DNA of 64,000 nt from Pseudomonas nitroreducens (GCF_014204515.1 NZ_JACHLI010000018.1:1-64000), one strand, 5' to 3'. Positions 40,082-48,570 are shown, counted from the first letter of the stretch. The notes: a model not told the origin generated them from the letters alone. Numbers and translations: made by a program.

Positions 40082-40780
40082 ATGAAGATCCCTCTCGTTC
40101 GTGCCGAGAAGCTGTGGCATCTTGGATCAATCGACGTGGCAAATGCAGCAATGGACAGTCAGGAAGGGAACCTACTTTCTGTGTCAGCTTGTCCAGAAGC
40201 TTGGAGCAGCATTTGCCGTCTCGGTGGTCGCGATGTCCATGAGACCACCAAGGCATTGCTGCTGGTCGACCTACTTGCACTCCTCTTTGACGAAAAATGG
40301 GCGAGCAACCGCAGGGCAATCGAGTCTTATGGGCTTTCCAAAGGTCTGCTTGAGTGGACGTCCGGATACGAAGTGACTTGGTTCGACGATGAGATGGAGT
40401 CGAACATGCGCATGCTTTTCAGTGATCTTGAATCAGCTGAGGAGGAGGCGGAGGACTGGAAGAATATCGCTCAGGTCGATCTTTTGGTCGCGACACCCTA
40501 TCTGCTGGAGCTTCACAGGCAGCGTCCTAGAGAACTCTCTGAAGGTATCGAGTTTGCAGCCATTGAGTGGGTGCGTGAAGTCGCTGGCCGATCAGTTGCT
40601 GGCGTTTACTGGGATGAGAGGCATGACCCTCTGATCTACAGTTCACCGAGGGGTGGACTATTTCCCCATGCCTACGCGAGCTTGGTGAAGGTCGATTCAT
40701 ACCCTGACGATGAGGTATGTCTGAGCATGATCCAGGCGACCAAAAGCCTGGATCTCGATGATGGATACGGACTTGGCTGA
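40082..40780 (+). CDS. Hypothetical protein with DDGYGLG C-terminal tail
   Basis: A 232-residue acidic protein from the ATG at 40082, with GGAG six bases upstream. It is helical, with a strongly acidic middle (SDLESAEEEAEDWKN). The C-terminus SLDLDDGYGLG resembles the tails of the products at 29840, 30427 and 41462 although the bodies are unrelated. Such a shared tail suggests a common binding partner or sorting signal. No family was recognised. Confidence 0.55.
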   Translation: MKIPLVRAEKLWHLGSIDVANAAMDSQEGNLLSVSACPEAWSSICRLGGRDVHETTKALLLVDLLALLFDEKWASNRRAIESYGLSKGLLEWTSGYEVTWFDDEMESNMRMLFSDLESAEEEAEDWKNIAQVDLLVATPYLLELHRQRPRELSEGIEFAAIEWVREVAGRSVAGVYWDERHDPLIYSSPRGGLFPHAYASLVKVDSYPDDEVCLSMIQATKSLDLDDGYGLG

Positions 40781-40942
40781 TCAGCGCTTGAAACTGACGG
40801 CCTGAATCGGCTCGGCGCAGTGGACGCCGTTGTTGCAGATGGTCACCTTGCTGGTCGGCTGATTGCCGGCGCGCTGGGCCTGTCCGTCGCAACCGGCGAC
40901 CAAGAATAGGGCGAGAGAGAAGGTGAGAAGGCTGAAGCGCAC
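40781..40942 (-). CDS. Small lipoprotein
   Basis: A 53-residue protein from the GTG at 40942, six bases after AAGGAA. The signal peptide RFSLLTFSLALFLVAGC ends in lipobox VAGC with Asp at +2. The mature peptide is short, with two cysteines (TICNNGVHCAEP) that could form a disulfide. Its stop abuts that of the convergent gene at 40082. Lysis-related or entry-exclusion lipoproteins are often this small, but nothing proves either. Confidence 0.65.
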   Translation of the reverse strand: MRFSLLTFSLALFLVAGCDGQAQRAGNQPTSKVTICNNGVHCAEPIQAVSFKR

Positions 40943-41023
40943 GGTCGATTCCTTTAGGTGCGTGTCGGAAAGAGAGCCTAGCGTATCAGCCTGCTCATGA
41001 AGGAACAATTTCTGGCTAAACCT

Positions 41024-41365
41024 TTACTTGAACCCGTTGCAGATGGGGTCAGGGTCATCGTCGAACGCAGGGGCGAAAGTTACTCCTCGCCAGCGTTCAG
41101 CGTTGGGATCAAATGGAGTGTCCGGGCCCATCCTGGGTTGCTGCCGGTTCGTGCTGAAGTAGCCTTCTCCTCGCGCGATGATCTCTGCGGTAAGTCGCTT
41201 GTATTCGGCATAGCAGAGCGGTTCTGGTACGACATCATCAGGAGTGTCCTTGGTTACGACAACCCAAGTGTACTTGTACCAGCGTGGGTTCTGGTGCATG
41301 AGTTCACCCTGGAAAAGTCCGTGGCCAGGGATGATGGCGCGTTTGCGGAATGGGGTCAGGTTCAT
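41024..41365 (-). CDS. Hypothetical protein
   Basis: A 113-residue protein with GGAGG four bases before the ATG. It is rich in proline, aromatic and acidic residues (MHQNPRWYKYTWVVVTKDTPDD), ending in an acidic stretch (PAFDDDPDPICNGFK). The plus-strand frame over the same bases has no ribosome binding site and reads as a shadow. No domain was recognised. Confidence 0.5.
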   Translation of the reverse strand: MNLTPFRKRAIIPGHGLFQGELMHQNPRWYKYTWVVVTKDTPDDVVPEPLCYAEYKRLTAEIIARGEGYFSTNRQQPRMGPDTPFDPNAERWRGVTFAPAFDDDPDPICNGFK

Positions 41366-41461
41366 CAGGCCTCCGGGCTGTCAGTATCGAGGTCTCTCTG
41401 GCTATCATGAATAAACAAACTGTAGACGTCACCCACACCGTGGGGACGAAGGAACGAACTG

Positions 41462-41728
41462 ATGGACTTCACCAACTACCCCATGGCCGCTGAAGGCCTT
41501 ACCAGCTACCGGTGCAAAGGTGGCTTTGGATGGATCATGATCGGTGCTCATGACCATGCCGACGCGATTCGCCAGGCGCACCGCAGCAGCGATACGGTTG
41601 ACGAATCGACTCTCGAAATTTGGGACGGCAAAGCGTATGTCGCAGTAACTCCTGCGCCTGCGGGATTGGAGTCGAGCCCAGTGCGAGGCCGCCGGTCTGG
41701 TGGCGACGACGGCCTTGGGATGGGCTGA
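41462..41728 (+). CDS. Small protein with DDGLGMG C-terminal tail
   Basis: An 88-residue protein; AAGGA lies before the ATG. The first 60 residues form a compact domain (YRCKGGFGWIMIGAHDHADAI ... LEIWDGKAYVAVTP) of the kind found in small phage/plasmid proteins. A flexible linker and GGDDGLGMG end the chain. It is one of four products in the window with an acidic-GLG terminus. Confidence 0.55.
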   Translation: MDFTNYPMAAEGLTSYRCKGGFGWIMIGAHDHADAIRQAHRSSDTVDESTLEIWDGKAYVAVTPAPAGLESSPVRGRRSGGDDGLGMG

Positions 41729-41787
41729 TCTGCGGATATTTCTGCGGATATTGCATGCCATTAATATCAAATAAATCAGGTGCTTAC

Positions 41788-43014
41788 ATGTCTGCGCGTT
41801 ACGAGAAGCTGCGGATATTTTTTGAAGAAGCGGGGCAGGATCGCACCCTGGAGATCCTTAGCAAGGTTGCTGGAAGGGAACCGCTTCTCGACGTAGCAGT
41901 AAGCCTGCTGGCTGATCCGAGGCCCGAGGTCATTGATGACCTGCACAGGGCGTTGGAATACGTGCCAGAGCGCATGAACGCCAGAATTGTCTCAATGCAG
42001 CTGGCGCGAAATGACCACGACATGGTGCTCTACGAGTATCTAGGCATAGTGGCCTATGTTGCACACAGCATGGCTGAGCAAGACCCTGATCTCTCCGGCG
42101 AGGTTTTCAAGGTGATCAGCCGGCACCAGGAGGACAGCTTTACCAATAGCGTGGATTGGGCGACAAAGCTTCTTAGCAAGATGAAGCCGGCTCTCGATGG
42201 TTTGCGAGCTGCCTTCGGTTACGTTGATGCTCTACTGCTAAGCTATGGGAAGGACGAAAAGGCCTACACGCTAGCGAAACAGGCTATGTTTCAGGCTTGC
42301 AAGATAGCCACCAAGGGCGGCTTCTGGGATGAGCTGGCGCCGGCCATGCACTTCGCGATGGGTAGATACCGCAGTAAATCGTCCCCCCTGATCGATGAGT
42401 ACGTTCATGCGGTCTTGGATTCACAGGAACGAGAAAACGCTTCAACCTGGTTGAAGCTGTGTTTGATCTCTGGTCGAGACGCTGGGGCAATCCCCTTTGA
42501 CCAGGGCGAGCAGCTCTTCTACAGGCTCAGGGATCTGGGAGTCGGCGACCAGTATGCAGCAGGCCCCCTCTATGCGAGTGCCCTCGATGTAGAGCCAAAG
42601 CTGCTCCTGAACTGGGCCATGGGTAAGTCTGTCTCCAAATCCAGGGGCTGGGGCATGCTGAACGAGGAAACGTGCGCCATCTTTGTCCAGGGCGTGGTCG
42701 ACAAGGTTTCCGCCGAGGCTATCGAGCGTGGAGACCCAGACTTGCTTCGCCGTTGCTCAACCTCGCTGCTGGCCGCCCTGGGTAATACCCAGGTGCGTGA
42801 TATGACCACCTACGGGAAGGGGAACCCTTCCTGGCTTTATCCATCGCTGGAGATCCTTCTGGCGCACGCAGACATCACGACGGCCGTCGAGGCAGTGGAT
42901 GAGGTGCCCGGTATCTATCTGCAGGACTACATCCTGCGTCACCACCCTGAGTTTGGGAACCTGGTGACTGACAAGGGCGCCACCCGAACCATGATCGAGG
43001 GCTTCGAGCTGTAG
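41788..43014 (+). CDS. Large helical hypothetical protein
   Basis: A 408-residue protein from the ATG at 41788; the open frame extends back to 41620 but overlaps the preceding gene in another frame. Regular helical pairs (EVIDDLHRALEYVPERMNA, ALDGLRAAFGYVDALLLSYG, EKAYTLAKQAMFQACKIA) suggest an alpha-solenoid, which usually mediates protein binding. No catalytic motif was seen. It is followed by a bidirectional terminator. Confidence 0.55.
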   Translation: MSARYEKLRIFFEEAGQDRTLEILSKVAGREPLLDVAVSLLADPRPEVIDDLHRALEYVPERMNARIVSMQLARNDHDMVLYEYLGIVAYVAHSMAEQDPDLSGEVFKVISRHQEDSFTNSVDWATKLLSKMKPALDGLRAAFGYVDALLLSYGKDEKAYTLAKQAMFQACKIATKGGFWDELAPAMHFAMGRYRSKSSPLIDEYVHAVLDSQERENASTWLKLCLISGRDAGAIPFDQGEQLFYRLRDLGVGDQYAAGPLYASALDVEPKLLLNWAMGKSVSKSRGWGMLNEETCAIFVQGVVDKVSAEAIERGDPDLLRRCSTSLLAALGNTQVRDMTTYGKGNPSWLYPSLEILLAHADITTAVEAVDEVPGIYLQDYILRHHPEFGNLVTDKGATRTMIEGFEL

Positions 43015-43095
43015 ACGCTACCAGCCCAGCCTGGTAACTTTGATCGCAAGAGACGAGGGTTTTCCGGTTACGGTCGTGCCCTCGTAGATTGAGTT

Positions 43096-43119
43096 GAAGC
43101 CCCGCTTAGGCGGGGCTTC
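43096..43119. terminator. Bidirectional terminator
   Basis: GAAGCCCCG-CTTAGG-CGGGGCTTC, a 9-bp stem between the convergent ends of the genes at 41788-43014 and 43160-43399. Confidence 0.8.
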
Positions 43120-43159
43120 GGCTTTCTGGGGTGACCAACAGTTGTTCCATCCTTCATGA

Positions 43160-43399
43160 TCATTCGACCAGGTTGAGTCGCTTGGCGCAGGGCGGGCAGT
43201 ACCAGTCGCCCTTGTGCTTGACCCATTTATGGCGAACGGCGTCCTTCTCCAGATCTTTAAGGGTTTCCGCCAGACTGGTTTTATTGGCGGAGCCCATTTG
43301 TTTTGGGCCGTCATTTGCGTGAGACCAGCAGCGCTCACCCATGCGGTCATAGCTGGTGTCACCCTGGTTTTCGCAGCGCAGTTCCATCCACACGCCCAT
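43160..43399 (-). CDS. Small cysteine-rich protein
   Basis: A 79-residue protein from the ATG at 43399, following GCGAGG and overlapping the preceding stop. It contains RCENQGD, GERCWSH and WYCPPCAKRL: four or five cysteines and a histidine able to bind zinc, with a helical, charged middle (LAETLKDLEKDAVRHK). It is probably a small nucleic-acid- or protein-binding factor. It forms an operon with the gene at 43402. Confidence 0.55.
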   Translation of the reverse strand: MGVWMELRCENQGDTSYDRMGERCWSHANDGPKQMGSANKTSLAETLKDLEKDAVRHKWVKHKGDWYCPPCAKRLNLVE

Positions 43400-43401
43400 G
43401 A

Positions 43402-43887
43402 TCAGCCTCGCTTGATATCGGGAAGGGGGCAGGGTGCCACGTATTTCCAGTAGGCGGTAGAGACGTCGCGACCTGAGCCTACCATTCCGGAGTGGCACCA
43501 ACGCCGCACGCCGGGCTGCCATTGCATCACCACGGTTTCGAAGAAATGGCCATCGCTGTCGTAGACGTCAAGCCAATGGTGGCCGGCATGGCGGTAGTCT
43601 TCGGCTTTCGGGGCAGGTTCCAGCGGATGATGCCCACCATCCGTCACTTCTACACCGGACTCGTCCTTCCAGAGCGTCCACCGGTCGCTGTTCATCGGCC
43701 TCCGGAAGACCGCGCCAGGGCGGGTCAGGGCTACGGCTTCATCAAGCTCGCAAAAACCGTGCTCGTACTCTTTGATGCCGTAGGTAGTCTGGCCCAGGAT
43801 GGCTGCAGCCGCCTTCGCCGAAGGAGCTGCAGTGAGGAAGACATCACGCCCGGTGCCGTTGATGCAGAAAATTTTGAGTTTGGCCAT
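43402..43887 (-). CDS. Hypothetical protein
   Basis: A 161-residue protein starting MAKLKIFCINGTGRDVFL. The N-terminal half looks like a small alpha-beta domain (AAPSAKAAAAILGQTTYGIKEY), and the second half is rich in Trp and His. It is the first gene of a minus-strand pair; a CTTCATGTCA decamer shared with two other promoter regions lies upstream at 43948-43957. No family was recognised. Confidence 0.5.
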   Translation of the reverse strand: MAKLKIFCINGTGRDVFLTAAPSAKAAAAILGQTTYGIKEYEHGFCELDEAVALTRPGAVFRRPMNSDRWTLWKDESGVEVTDGGHHPLEPAPKAEDYRHAGHHWLDVYDSDGHFFETVVMQWQPGVRRWCHSGMVGSGRDVSTAYWKYVAPCPLPDIKRG

Positions 43888-44197
43888 GCAGTGTCCTTTG
43901 CTGGGCGCTTGCCCTAACAGGAGGCGCAGCCGAAGCTGCTAGAAATGCTTCATGTCATTCTAGCATCATGAGGCTCATTGGCAAGGGGTCAATCCGGTCG
44001 AGAATACCGCCGCTGTCGAAAAAAGGTCGTTACGCAATTGTTTGGTAATTGACGTTTATCCATCCTGACGCAACAATGCCCGACCATGAGACGCGCGTCT
44101 TGCCGGCCACAGCCTTCCAGCCCACCCCCAGTGGGCCCTGAGGGTTCTGAACGCTGAGCCAGATTTTTGACAATTCACTGGAAAATGCGACGACACC
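43888..44197. promoter_or_regulatory. Divergent control region with two inverted-repeat operators
   Basis: No gene is supported in these 310 bp. They contain CAATT-GTTTGGT-AATTG (44035-44051), a perfect 5-7-5 inverted repeat. CAATT-CACTGGA-AAATG (44171-44187), one base short of perfect, is preceded by TTGACA (44167-44172). The decamer CTTCATGTCA lies at 43948-43957. The second site ends ten bases before the oxidoreductase ATG. Confidence 0.55.
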
Positions 44198-45301
44198 ATG
44201 AAGGCATTGGTACTTGGGGCTGCAGGCCACTACGGACGGATGATTTGCGAGCAACTGCAAAGGATTCCAGGGGTAGAGGTCATAGCCGCCGGCCGTAACG
44301 AAGCGAAAGTCGCTGCCGTCGCCAGCCAGCTGGACATCCCGCATGGCTACCTGGATGCAACCGATGATCGCCTGACCCACCTCCTCGAGGACTGGGGCAT
44401 CAACCTGGTGATCAACGCCACCGGCCCGTTCCAGACGCTAGACCCCTCGGTAGCACTGCATTGCATCGAAGCGCGCTGCTACTACGTCGACATCGCCGAT
44501 ACTCGCTCCTACGTAAAGGCCATCGAGCGCTTGAACGAGCGCGCTGTCGCGAACAACGTAACGATCCTCACCGGCATGGGCCTGGCCGCAGTCAACTGCG
44601 CTGTCATCGAGTACATGGCTGCAGAGTTCAGCAAGGTCGAAGCCATCCAGATGGGCTATTCGTCCAGCGGCATTGTTCCCGGCGCGGCCTCGTTCAACGG
44701 TGCCTTGAGCCAATGTGGGCTGCCGGTGCACCAGATCGAAGGCGGTACGGCGTTCACCTACACCGCCATGCACGGCCGCAACTGGCGCTACTTCGGTCGT
44801 GACTTCGCCAAGCGCGGTCTGATCAATGCCGATGCCCCTGAAGTAGAAGCACTGAAGCTGAGGTTCAACCCCAGCACCGTGCGCTTCCAGAAGGGCTATT
44901 CTGCGTTCCCGCAGAATCCCTTGATCTGGCTGGCCAAACTGGTGAAGTTCGGCTTCCTGAGCAGCGCAGCCCCCTTTGCGGGCATCGTTCGCAAGCTAGC
45001 GCGCTGGGTGCAGCCGATCTCCGGCAAGAAATCCGGGTTGTTCGTCGACCTGGAAGGCCGTGACTACCAGGATCGCCAGGTTGAGCGCACCTTCGAGATT
45101 CACTTTGAGCAAGGCGGCGAAGAGATCCTCATCTCCCCGGTGATCGCCTACGTGAAGAACCTCATGCAGAACGACCTCGTACCGCCGCCTGGCGCATACG
45201 CAGGCTTCCGTCAGCCGCTGGTGAGCGTCACGGATATCCTCGAGTTGCTCGACCCCAATCACATCTACCTGCACGACACTGGCATCGTCCAGGGCCGGTA
45301 A
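44198..45301 (+). CDS. Saccharopine dehydrogenase-like NAD(P) oxidoreductase
   Basis: A 367-residue protein with an N-terminal Rossmann fold: MKALVLGAAGHYGRMICEQL carries GxxGxxG at 7-13, and AGRNE at 32-36 favours NADP. NATGPFQTLDPSVALHCIEA and YYVDIADTRSYV are typical of the saccharopine dehydrogenase/trans-acting enoyl reductase group. These reduce or oxidise amino-acid or lipid intermediates. The C-terminal part has a hydrophobic segment near 237-265 that may attach it to membranes. The substrate is unknown. It is isolated among unknown genes and has the cascade-type operator in front. Confidence 0.75.
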   Translation: MKALVLGAAGHYGRMICEQLQRIPGVEVIAAGRNEAKVAAVASQLDIPHGYLDATDDRLTHLLEDWGINLVINATGPFQTLDPSVALHCIEARCYYVDIADTRSYVKAIERLNERAVANNVTILTGMGLAAVNCAVIEYMAAEFSKVEAIQMGYSSSGIVPGAASFNGALSQCGLPVHQIEGGTAFTYTAMHGRNWRYFGRDFAKRGLINADAPEVEALKLRFNPSTVRFQKGYSAFPQNPLIWLAKLVKFGFLSSAAPFAGIVRKLARWVQPISGKKSGLFVDLEGRDYQDRQVERTFEIHFEQGGEEILISPVIAYVKNLMQNDLVPPPGAYAGFRQPLVSVTDILELLDPNHIYLHDTGIVQGR

Positions 45302-45346
45302 CAGGCCAGTGCGCCTACTGGCGCCCTAAGATCGTCTGGAGTTTCA

Positions 45347-45679
45347 ATGATCGACCGAGAGCAGTACTACCGGGAGCTGGAAGAGCGTCAGCGAAAGCAC
45401 CTGGAGAGTCTCAGGAAGCACTTCGGCGACCAGGGCGCTGAACCTCACCAGCCGGCCTGGAGGCCCTGTCTCCACGAGGCTTGCCAGCGTTGCCACGGCA
45501 CCGGGCATTCCATCCATGGAATGTGTGTGCATGCCCTGTCTTGCCCATGTCCGAAATGCTCAACCTATTCCATGGTGAGCATGCCGATAGGAATCAGCGC
45601 CGGCGGGGGTACTGCAATTGGCGACATGCCAGGTGCAAGTTCGATTTCCATGTCGTCCGGAGTGCAAGCAGATGTCTAG
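45347..45679 (+). CDS. Cysteine-rich DnaJ-zinc-finger-like protein
   Basis: A 110-residue protein with GGAG five bases before the ATG. A charged N-terminal helix (EQYYRELEERQRKHLESLRK) precedes CLHEACQRCHGTGHSIHGMC and CPCPKC, which resemble the CxxCxGxG knuckles of DnaJ. The tail is glycine- and serine-rich. Zinc binding is likely. The role is unknown. Confidence 0.55.
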   Translation: MIDREQYYRELEERQRKHLESLRKHFGDQGAEPHQPAWRPCLHEACQRCHGTGHSIHGMCVHALSCPCPKCSTYSMVSMPIGISAGGGTAIGDMPGASSISMSSGVQADV

Positions 45680-45857
45680 AGAGCCTATGATCGAGGCCGT
45701 CAACGACTCGGTCAAAACAATGAAGGTCGTCTCCACCGTGTGGCGAGATCTACAGGTCAAGATGGAGAAGGCCAAGAAAGATCCGCACAACCCTGTGCCG
45801 AGGTCTAAAGGCGAGAAAGCCAGGAACCGTTCGCGTAGGCGCGGCACGGGCTGGTAG
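45672..45857 (+). CDS. Small basic protein
   Basis: A 61-residue protein whose ATG overlaps the previous stop by eight bases; an ATG at 45687 is an alternative. It has a helical start (IEAVNDSVKTMKVVSTVWRD) and a very basic tail (KGEKARNRSRRRGTGW), suggesting nucleic-acid contact. It is followed by a strong terminator. Confidence 0.45.
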   Translation: MSREPMIEAVNDSVKTMKVVSTVWRDLQVKMEKAKKDPHNPVPRSKGEKARNRSRRRGTGW

Positions 45858-45863
45858 CAAAAC

Positions 45864-45887
45864 AAAAGGGCCCGGATGGGCCCTTTT
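45864..45887. terminator. Bidirectional terminator
   Basis: AAAAGGGCCC-GGAT-GGGCCCTTTTT, a strong stem with T-runs on both strands, between convergent genes. Confidence 0.85.
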
Positions 45888-46586
45888 TCATTCCAGTACT
45901 ACGACAGGGTCGACTGGGTGCTCCAGCTCGGCCCACTTCTCGGCGGCGCGCAGGCAGGTCACGCACGTCACCTTTCGGACGTACTGGCCTTCGATGCTGC
46001 TTCCGTGCACCTGAAAGTCGCCTGTCCAGTATTTGCCGTTGTTTGCTTGCGGCGATGTGCAGAGGAGGGACTTCGCAGGCCTGTAGAAGCGACCGTCACG
46101 AAGCTCGTCGAGCACCAGGATGTGGGTGACGGTGTTGTACTTCTCGTCATGGCTTGGATCGAGGCGGTCGCGGCGGGCCAGGTCAATTTTCTGCGCGGAC
46201 GTCCAGCGCACAGGCATTCGGATAGAGGCGTTCGCCTTCTCGGCCAGGGCCTTCACCCGTAGCTTTTCGTCCTCGATGGAGGCGAGGAGGGTGTGGAAGT
46301 TCGAGCCTTCCGCAGCCTGCTGATTCAGGAACTGCGCTGCGGTGTAGGCCTCAACGCGGCCGGCAGCCAGGCGGGCAACCATGCTGGTGCCTGCCGGTGG
46401 GGCCTGATACCCAGGCTCAAGCTGCAGTTGGAGGCGCCCGACCTTCATCAGGCCGTTGCGCAGGATTACGGCCGTCTGCCAGTTCCTCGGCCAATCAGAA
46501 GCCCGTGCGTAGTCCGGCAAGACGTAGAAAAGCGGGGAGGTGCTGATGATGGTCGTCCTTTCCCGGCTTGCCGGGCCTGGTTTCAC
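45888..46586 (-). CDS. Hypothetical protein with a CxxC pair
   Basis: A 232-residue protein starting at a GTG that overlaps the upstream gene's end. The middle is helical (HTLLASIEDEKLRVKALAEKANASI). Near the C-terminus VTCVTCLRAAEKWAELEH may bind metal. No domain was recognised. It belongs to a long minus-strand series, 45888-50799. Confidence 0.5.
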   Translation of the reverse strand: MKPGPASRERTTIISTSPLFYVLPDYARASDWPRNWQTAVILRNGLMKVGRLQLQLEPGYQAPPAGTSMVARLAAGRVEAYTAAQFLNQQAAEGSNFHTLLASIEDEKLRVKALAEKANASIRMPVRWTSAQKIDLARRDRLDPSHDEKYNTVTHILVLDELRDGRFYRPAKSLLCTSPQANNGKYWTGDFQVHGSSIEGQYVRKVTCVTCLRAAEKWAELEHPVDPVVVLE

Positions 46587-46969
46587 TTCTGATCAGCTTC
46601 GCTTTCGAAGAGCGGGCCGAGGCGTTCCTCTGCTTCCCGGAGTGCCTGGATGCAGACATTGAAAGCGCGTTCCTGACCGTCTTCTTCCGGCTCTGGGGCA
46701 TCCTTCATGGCGCGGATGGCCGCGTCGAATTCCAGCTTGGTCTTAGGCATCGGCACTTCGATGATCCCGGAATTCGCCCAGCGGTCGAAGTCTTCCAGGG
46801 TATCTCCTCGCTGGAGCATGTCCCGGTTATTGATTCGCCAATGGCGGTCATGGCCAATCAGGTTGTACCAGGAATAGAACTGGCGGGCGTATTTAGACTT
46901 CCTTCGGCCAGAAATCTTCAGGCCATTGGTGCGGCACCAGTGGCGCCATTGCTTGGGTAGATCGCTCAA
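46583..46969 (-). CDS. Hypothetical protein
   Basis: A 128-residue protein from a TTG with AAGGA seven bases upstream. The first third is very basic and aromatic (KQWRHWCRTNGLKISGRRKS), and the end is helical and acidic. Gene overlap with 45888-46586 implies coupling. No family was recognised. Confidence 0.5.
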   Translation of the reverse strand: MSDLPKQWRHWCRTNGLKISGRRKSKYARQFYSWYNLIGHDRHWRINNRDMLQRGDTLEDFDRWANSGIIEVPMPKTKLEFDAAIRAMKDAPEPEEDGQERAFNVCIQALREAEERLGPLFESEADQK

Positions 46970-46972
46970 TTC

Positions 46973-47224
46973 CTATTCCTTAGGGGCGGGTTTGTGGCTT
47001 TGGTTGGTCAGCAGGTTGAATCGGTCTTTCCAGAACTGGCTCTTGGCGTAGCAGTACTCGGCCTTTGCCGAGTTGCCGGCTTCGCTGTGCGCATTACCGT
47101 CAGCCAGCCATTTGGAAGCAAAGGCGTCAGCGTCGGCGATCCTGTCCTTCAGTGACTTTTGGGGCTTCCCGGCTGCCTTGCGCAGTTCTCGGTCGAGTTG
47201 CTTCTTGATTTGCTCGTCCATCAT
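46973..47224 (-). CDS. Small helical protein
   Basis: An 83-residue protein from the ATG at 47224 (seven bases after GAGG; earlier in-frame starts reach 47239). It is charged and helical: MMDEQIKKQLDRELRKAAG, then SKWLADGNAHSEAGNSAKAEYCYAKSQFW, which resembles a single TPR-like helix pair. Function is unknown. Confidence 0.5.
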   Translation of the reverse strand: MMDEQIKKQLDRELRKAAGKPQKSLKDRIADADAFASKWLADGNAHSEAGNSAKAEYCYAKSQFWKDRFNLLTNQSHKPAPKE

Positions 47225-47238
47225 GTCCATGCCTCGCA

Positions 47239-47667
47239 CTATTGTCCCAAGCCGCCATAATACTCGACGGCACTGATGATCTTCGCAAGGCCGGCAGGGC
47301 CGATCCCGGTTATCTGGCGCAGCTGGCTTTTGCTGTAGATCACCAGCTCAGAGATGGTGTTGATCTCAGCGTCGTTCAGGGCCTTTACGATACGGCTGGG
47401 TAAGCCGATCTCATCGACGTTGCCTAGGATAGGCTCCTTGATGATCTCGATCTGCAGGTCACCGTGACCGATGAAGGCGCTGAGCTCTGGCCGGATATGC
47501 TGGGTGTGGAATGCTGTGAACTCAATCAGGTCTGCAGCAAACTTCGCATCGCTGATGCCTCTGGGCCTGGTGACCTTTAGACCGCCTTCGAAGTTTCGAC
47601 GCGTGAAGACCTGCGAACCATTGGCGCAGATATGCTCAAATGGGGCGTTGTCTTTGGCTTTCAGCAT
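47239..47667 (-). CDS. Protein with a C-terminal RNA polymerase alpha-CTD-like domain
   Basis: A 142-residue protein from the ATG at 47667, six bases after AGGAAAGGAA. Residues 83-140 (VDEIGLPSRIVKALNDAEIN, TISELVIYSKSQLRQITGIG, PAGLAKIISAVEYYG) follow the helix-hairpin-helix pattern of the alpha-subunit C-terminal domain, which binds UP-element DNA and activators. The N-terminal 80 residues are unrelated to alpha. A plasmid protein imitating alpha-CTD could redirect transcription or bind a host regulator. A generic HhH DNA-binding domain is the alternative. Confidence 0.6.
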   Translation of the reverse strand: MLKAKDNAPFEHICANGSQVFTRRNFEGGLKVTRPRGISDAKFAADLIEFTAFHTQHIRPELSAFIGHGDLQIEIIKEPILGNVDEIGLPSRIVKALNDAEINTISELVIYSKSQLRQITGIGPAGLAKIISAVEYYGGLGQ

Positions 47668-47701
47668 GGTGGTTTCCTTTCCTGATTGAGTTCCTGGAGG
47701 C

Positions 47702-48562
47702 TTAAGAGAATCGCCCCAGGCTGTCGTCGGTTGCGATGGCGCACGTGGTATCGTCGCGCTGGCGGATGGGGTCATTGTCGTCCCAGCGCAAAGATTCTGC
47801 CGGCTGGCACTCTTGTTGTTGATTCCAGTCCGCGCTTACGACCGAGTTCGCCGCCTCATACACGCGCTCCTGTGGCGCTGGTGCCTCGATAATCGGCTGG
47901 TCAAACAGCATGGATTGCAGGTTATAGCCCTGGTAAATCCAGAACATGTCCCCAAACAGAGGTTGGTTATAGGGGGCGTACTCCGTGTGAGGATGCCCGC
48001 CTACAGCCACTTTACACTTGCTGGTGACCGGTGCCGGCTGCTGATCCATGCGCTCCTTCAGCAGTCGGATGCCGCGCGCGGCGCGGTCTGTCACGTTGCC
48101 ACCCTTCTTGTAGGCGACCTTCAGGTCGGCCATCAGAGAAGAGAGTTGCGACTCGGTGTGAGCAACCGAGTTGCGCTGTTTTACGCACTCGGTGAGTACT
48201 TGGTTGTGGGCGGCTACCAGTTGGGTCGTTTCAAGGTACTGCTTGAAGCGAGTCTGGATCAAAGCCAGGGCAGTTTCCTGGCCTTTACGGCGGAAGATCC
48301 CAAACAGGGGCCTGCTCTCGCGGAAAGCCTGCAGCACGACCGCTTGTGCGGCGAATGCCGGTTCTTCGGTGGCCAGTTGCACCTGGGTAGCTTTACTGAG
48401 GTCGGGCAGCAGCAGAGCTACGCGCTGGTTGATAGCTTCAGTGCGGGCTCGGCGAGCTTCTGCGATTTGCTGATCGAGCGCGCCTTTCTGCTCGGCCAGG
48501 CCGAGTAGTGCTGCAGCGAGTGTGGAAATCAGCTCCAGCAGGTTTTTTTCTTCTTTGCTCAT
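47702..48562 (-). CDS. Coiled-coil hypothetical protein
   Basis: A 286-residue protein from the ATG at 48562 (AAGGA five bases upstream). Long heptad-rich segments occupy residues 1-80 (LLELISTLAAALLGLAEQKG, LDQQIAEARRARTEAINQRV) and 100-180. The last 100 residues are unstructured and rich in Asn, Gln and Pro, ending DDSLGRFS. The shape suggests a structural or tethering role. No family was recognised. Confidence 0.5.
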   Translation of the reverse strand: MSKEEKNLLELISTLAAALLGLAEQKGALDQQIAEARRARTEAINQRVALLLPDLSKATQVQLATEEPAFAAQAVVLQAFRESRPLFGIFRRKGQETALALIQTRFKQYLETTQLVAAHNQVLTECVKQRNSVAHTESQLSSLMADLKVAYKKGGNVTDRAARGIRLLKERMDQQPAPVTSKCKVAVGGHPHTEYAPYNQPLFGDMFWIYQGYNLQSMLFDQPIIEAPAPQERVYEAANSVVSADWNQQQECQPAESLRWDDNDPIRQRDDTTCAIATDDSLGRFS

Positions 48563-48570
48563 GACTGTCC

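Noticed and set aside
44030..44164. Minus-strand open frame ending at 44030 that reads like a short protein
   Set aside because: No start codon with a ribosome binding site was found and it covers the perfect inverted repeat at 44035-44051; treated as control region.
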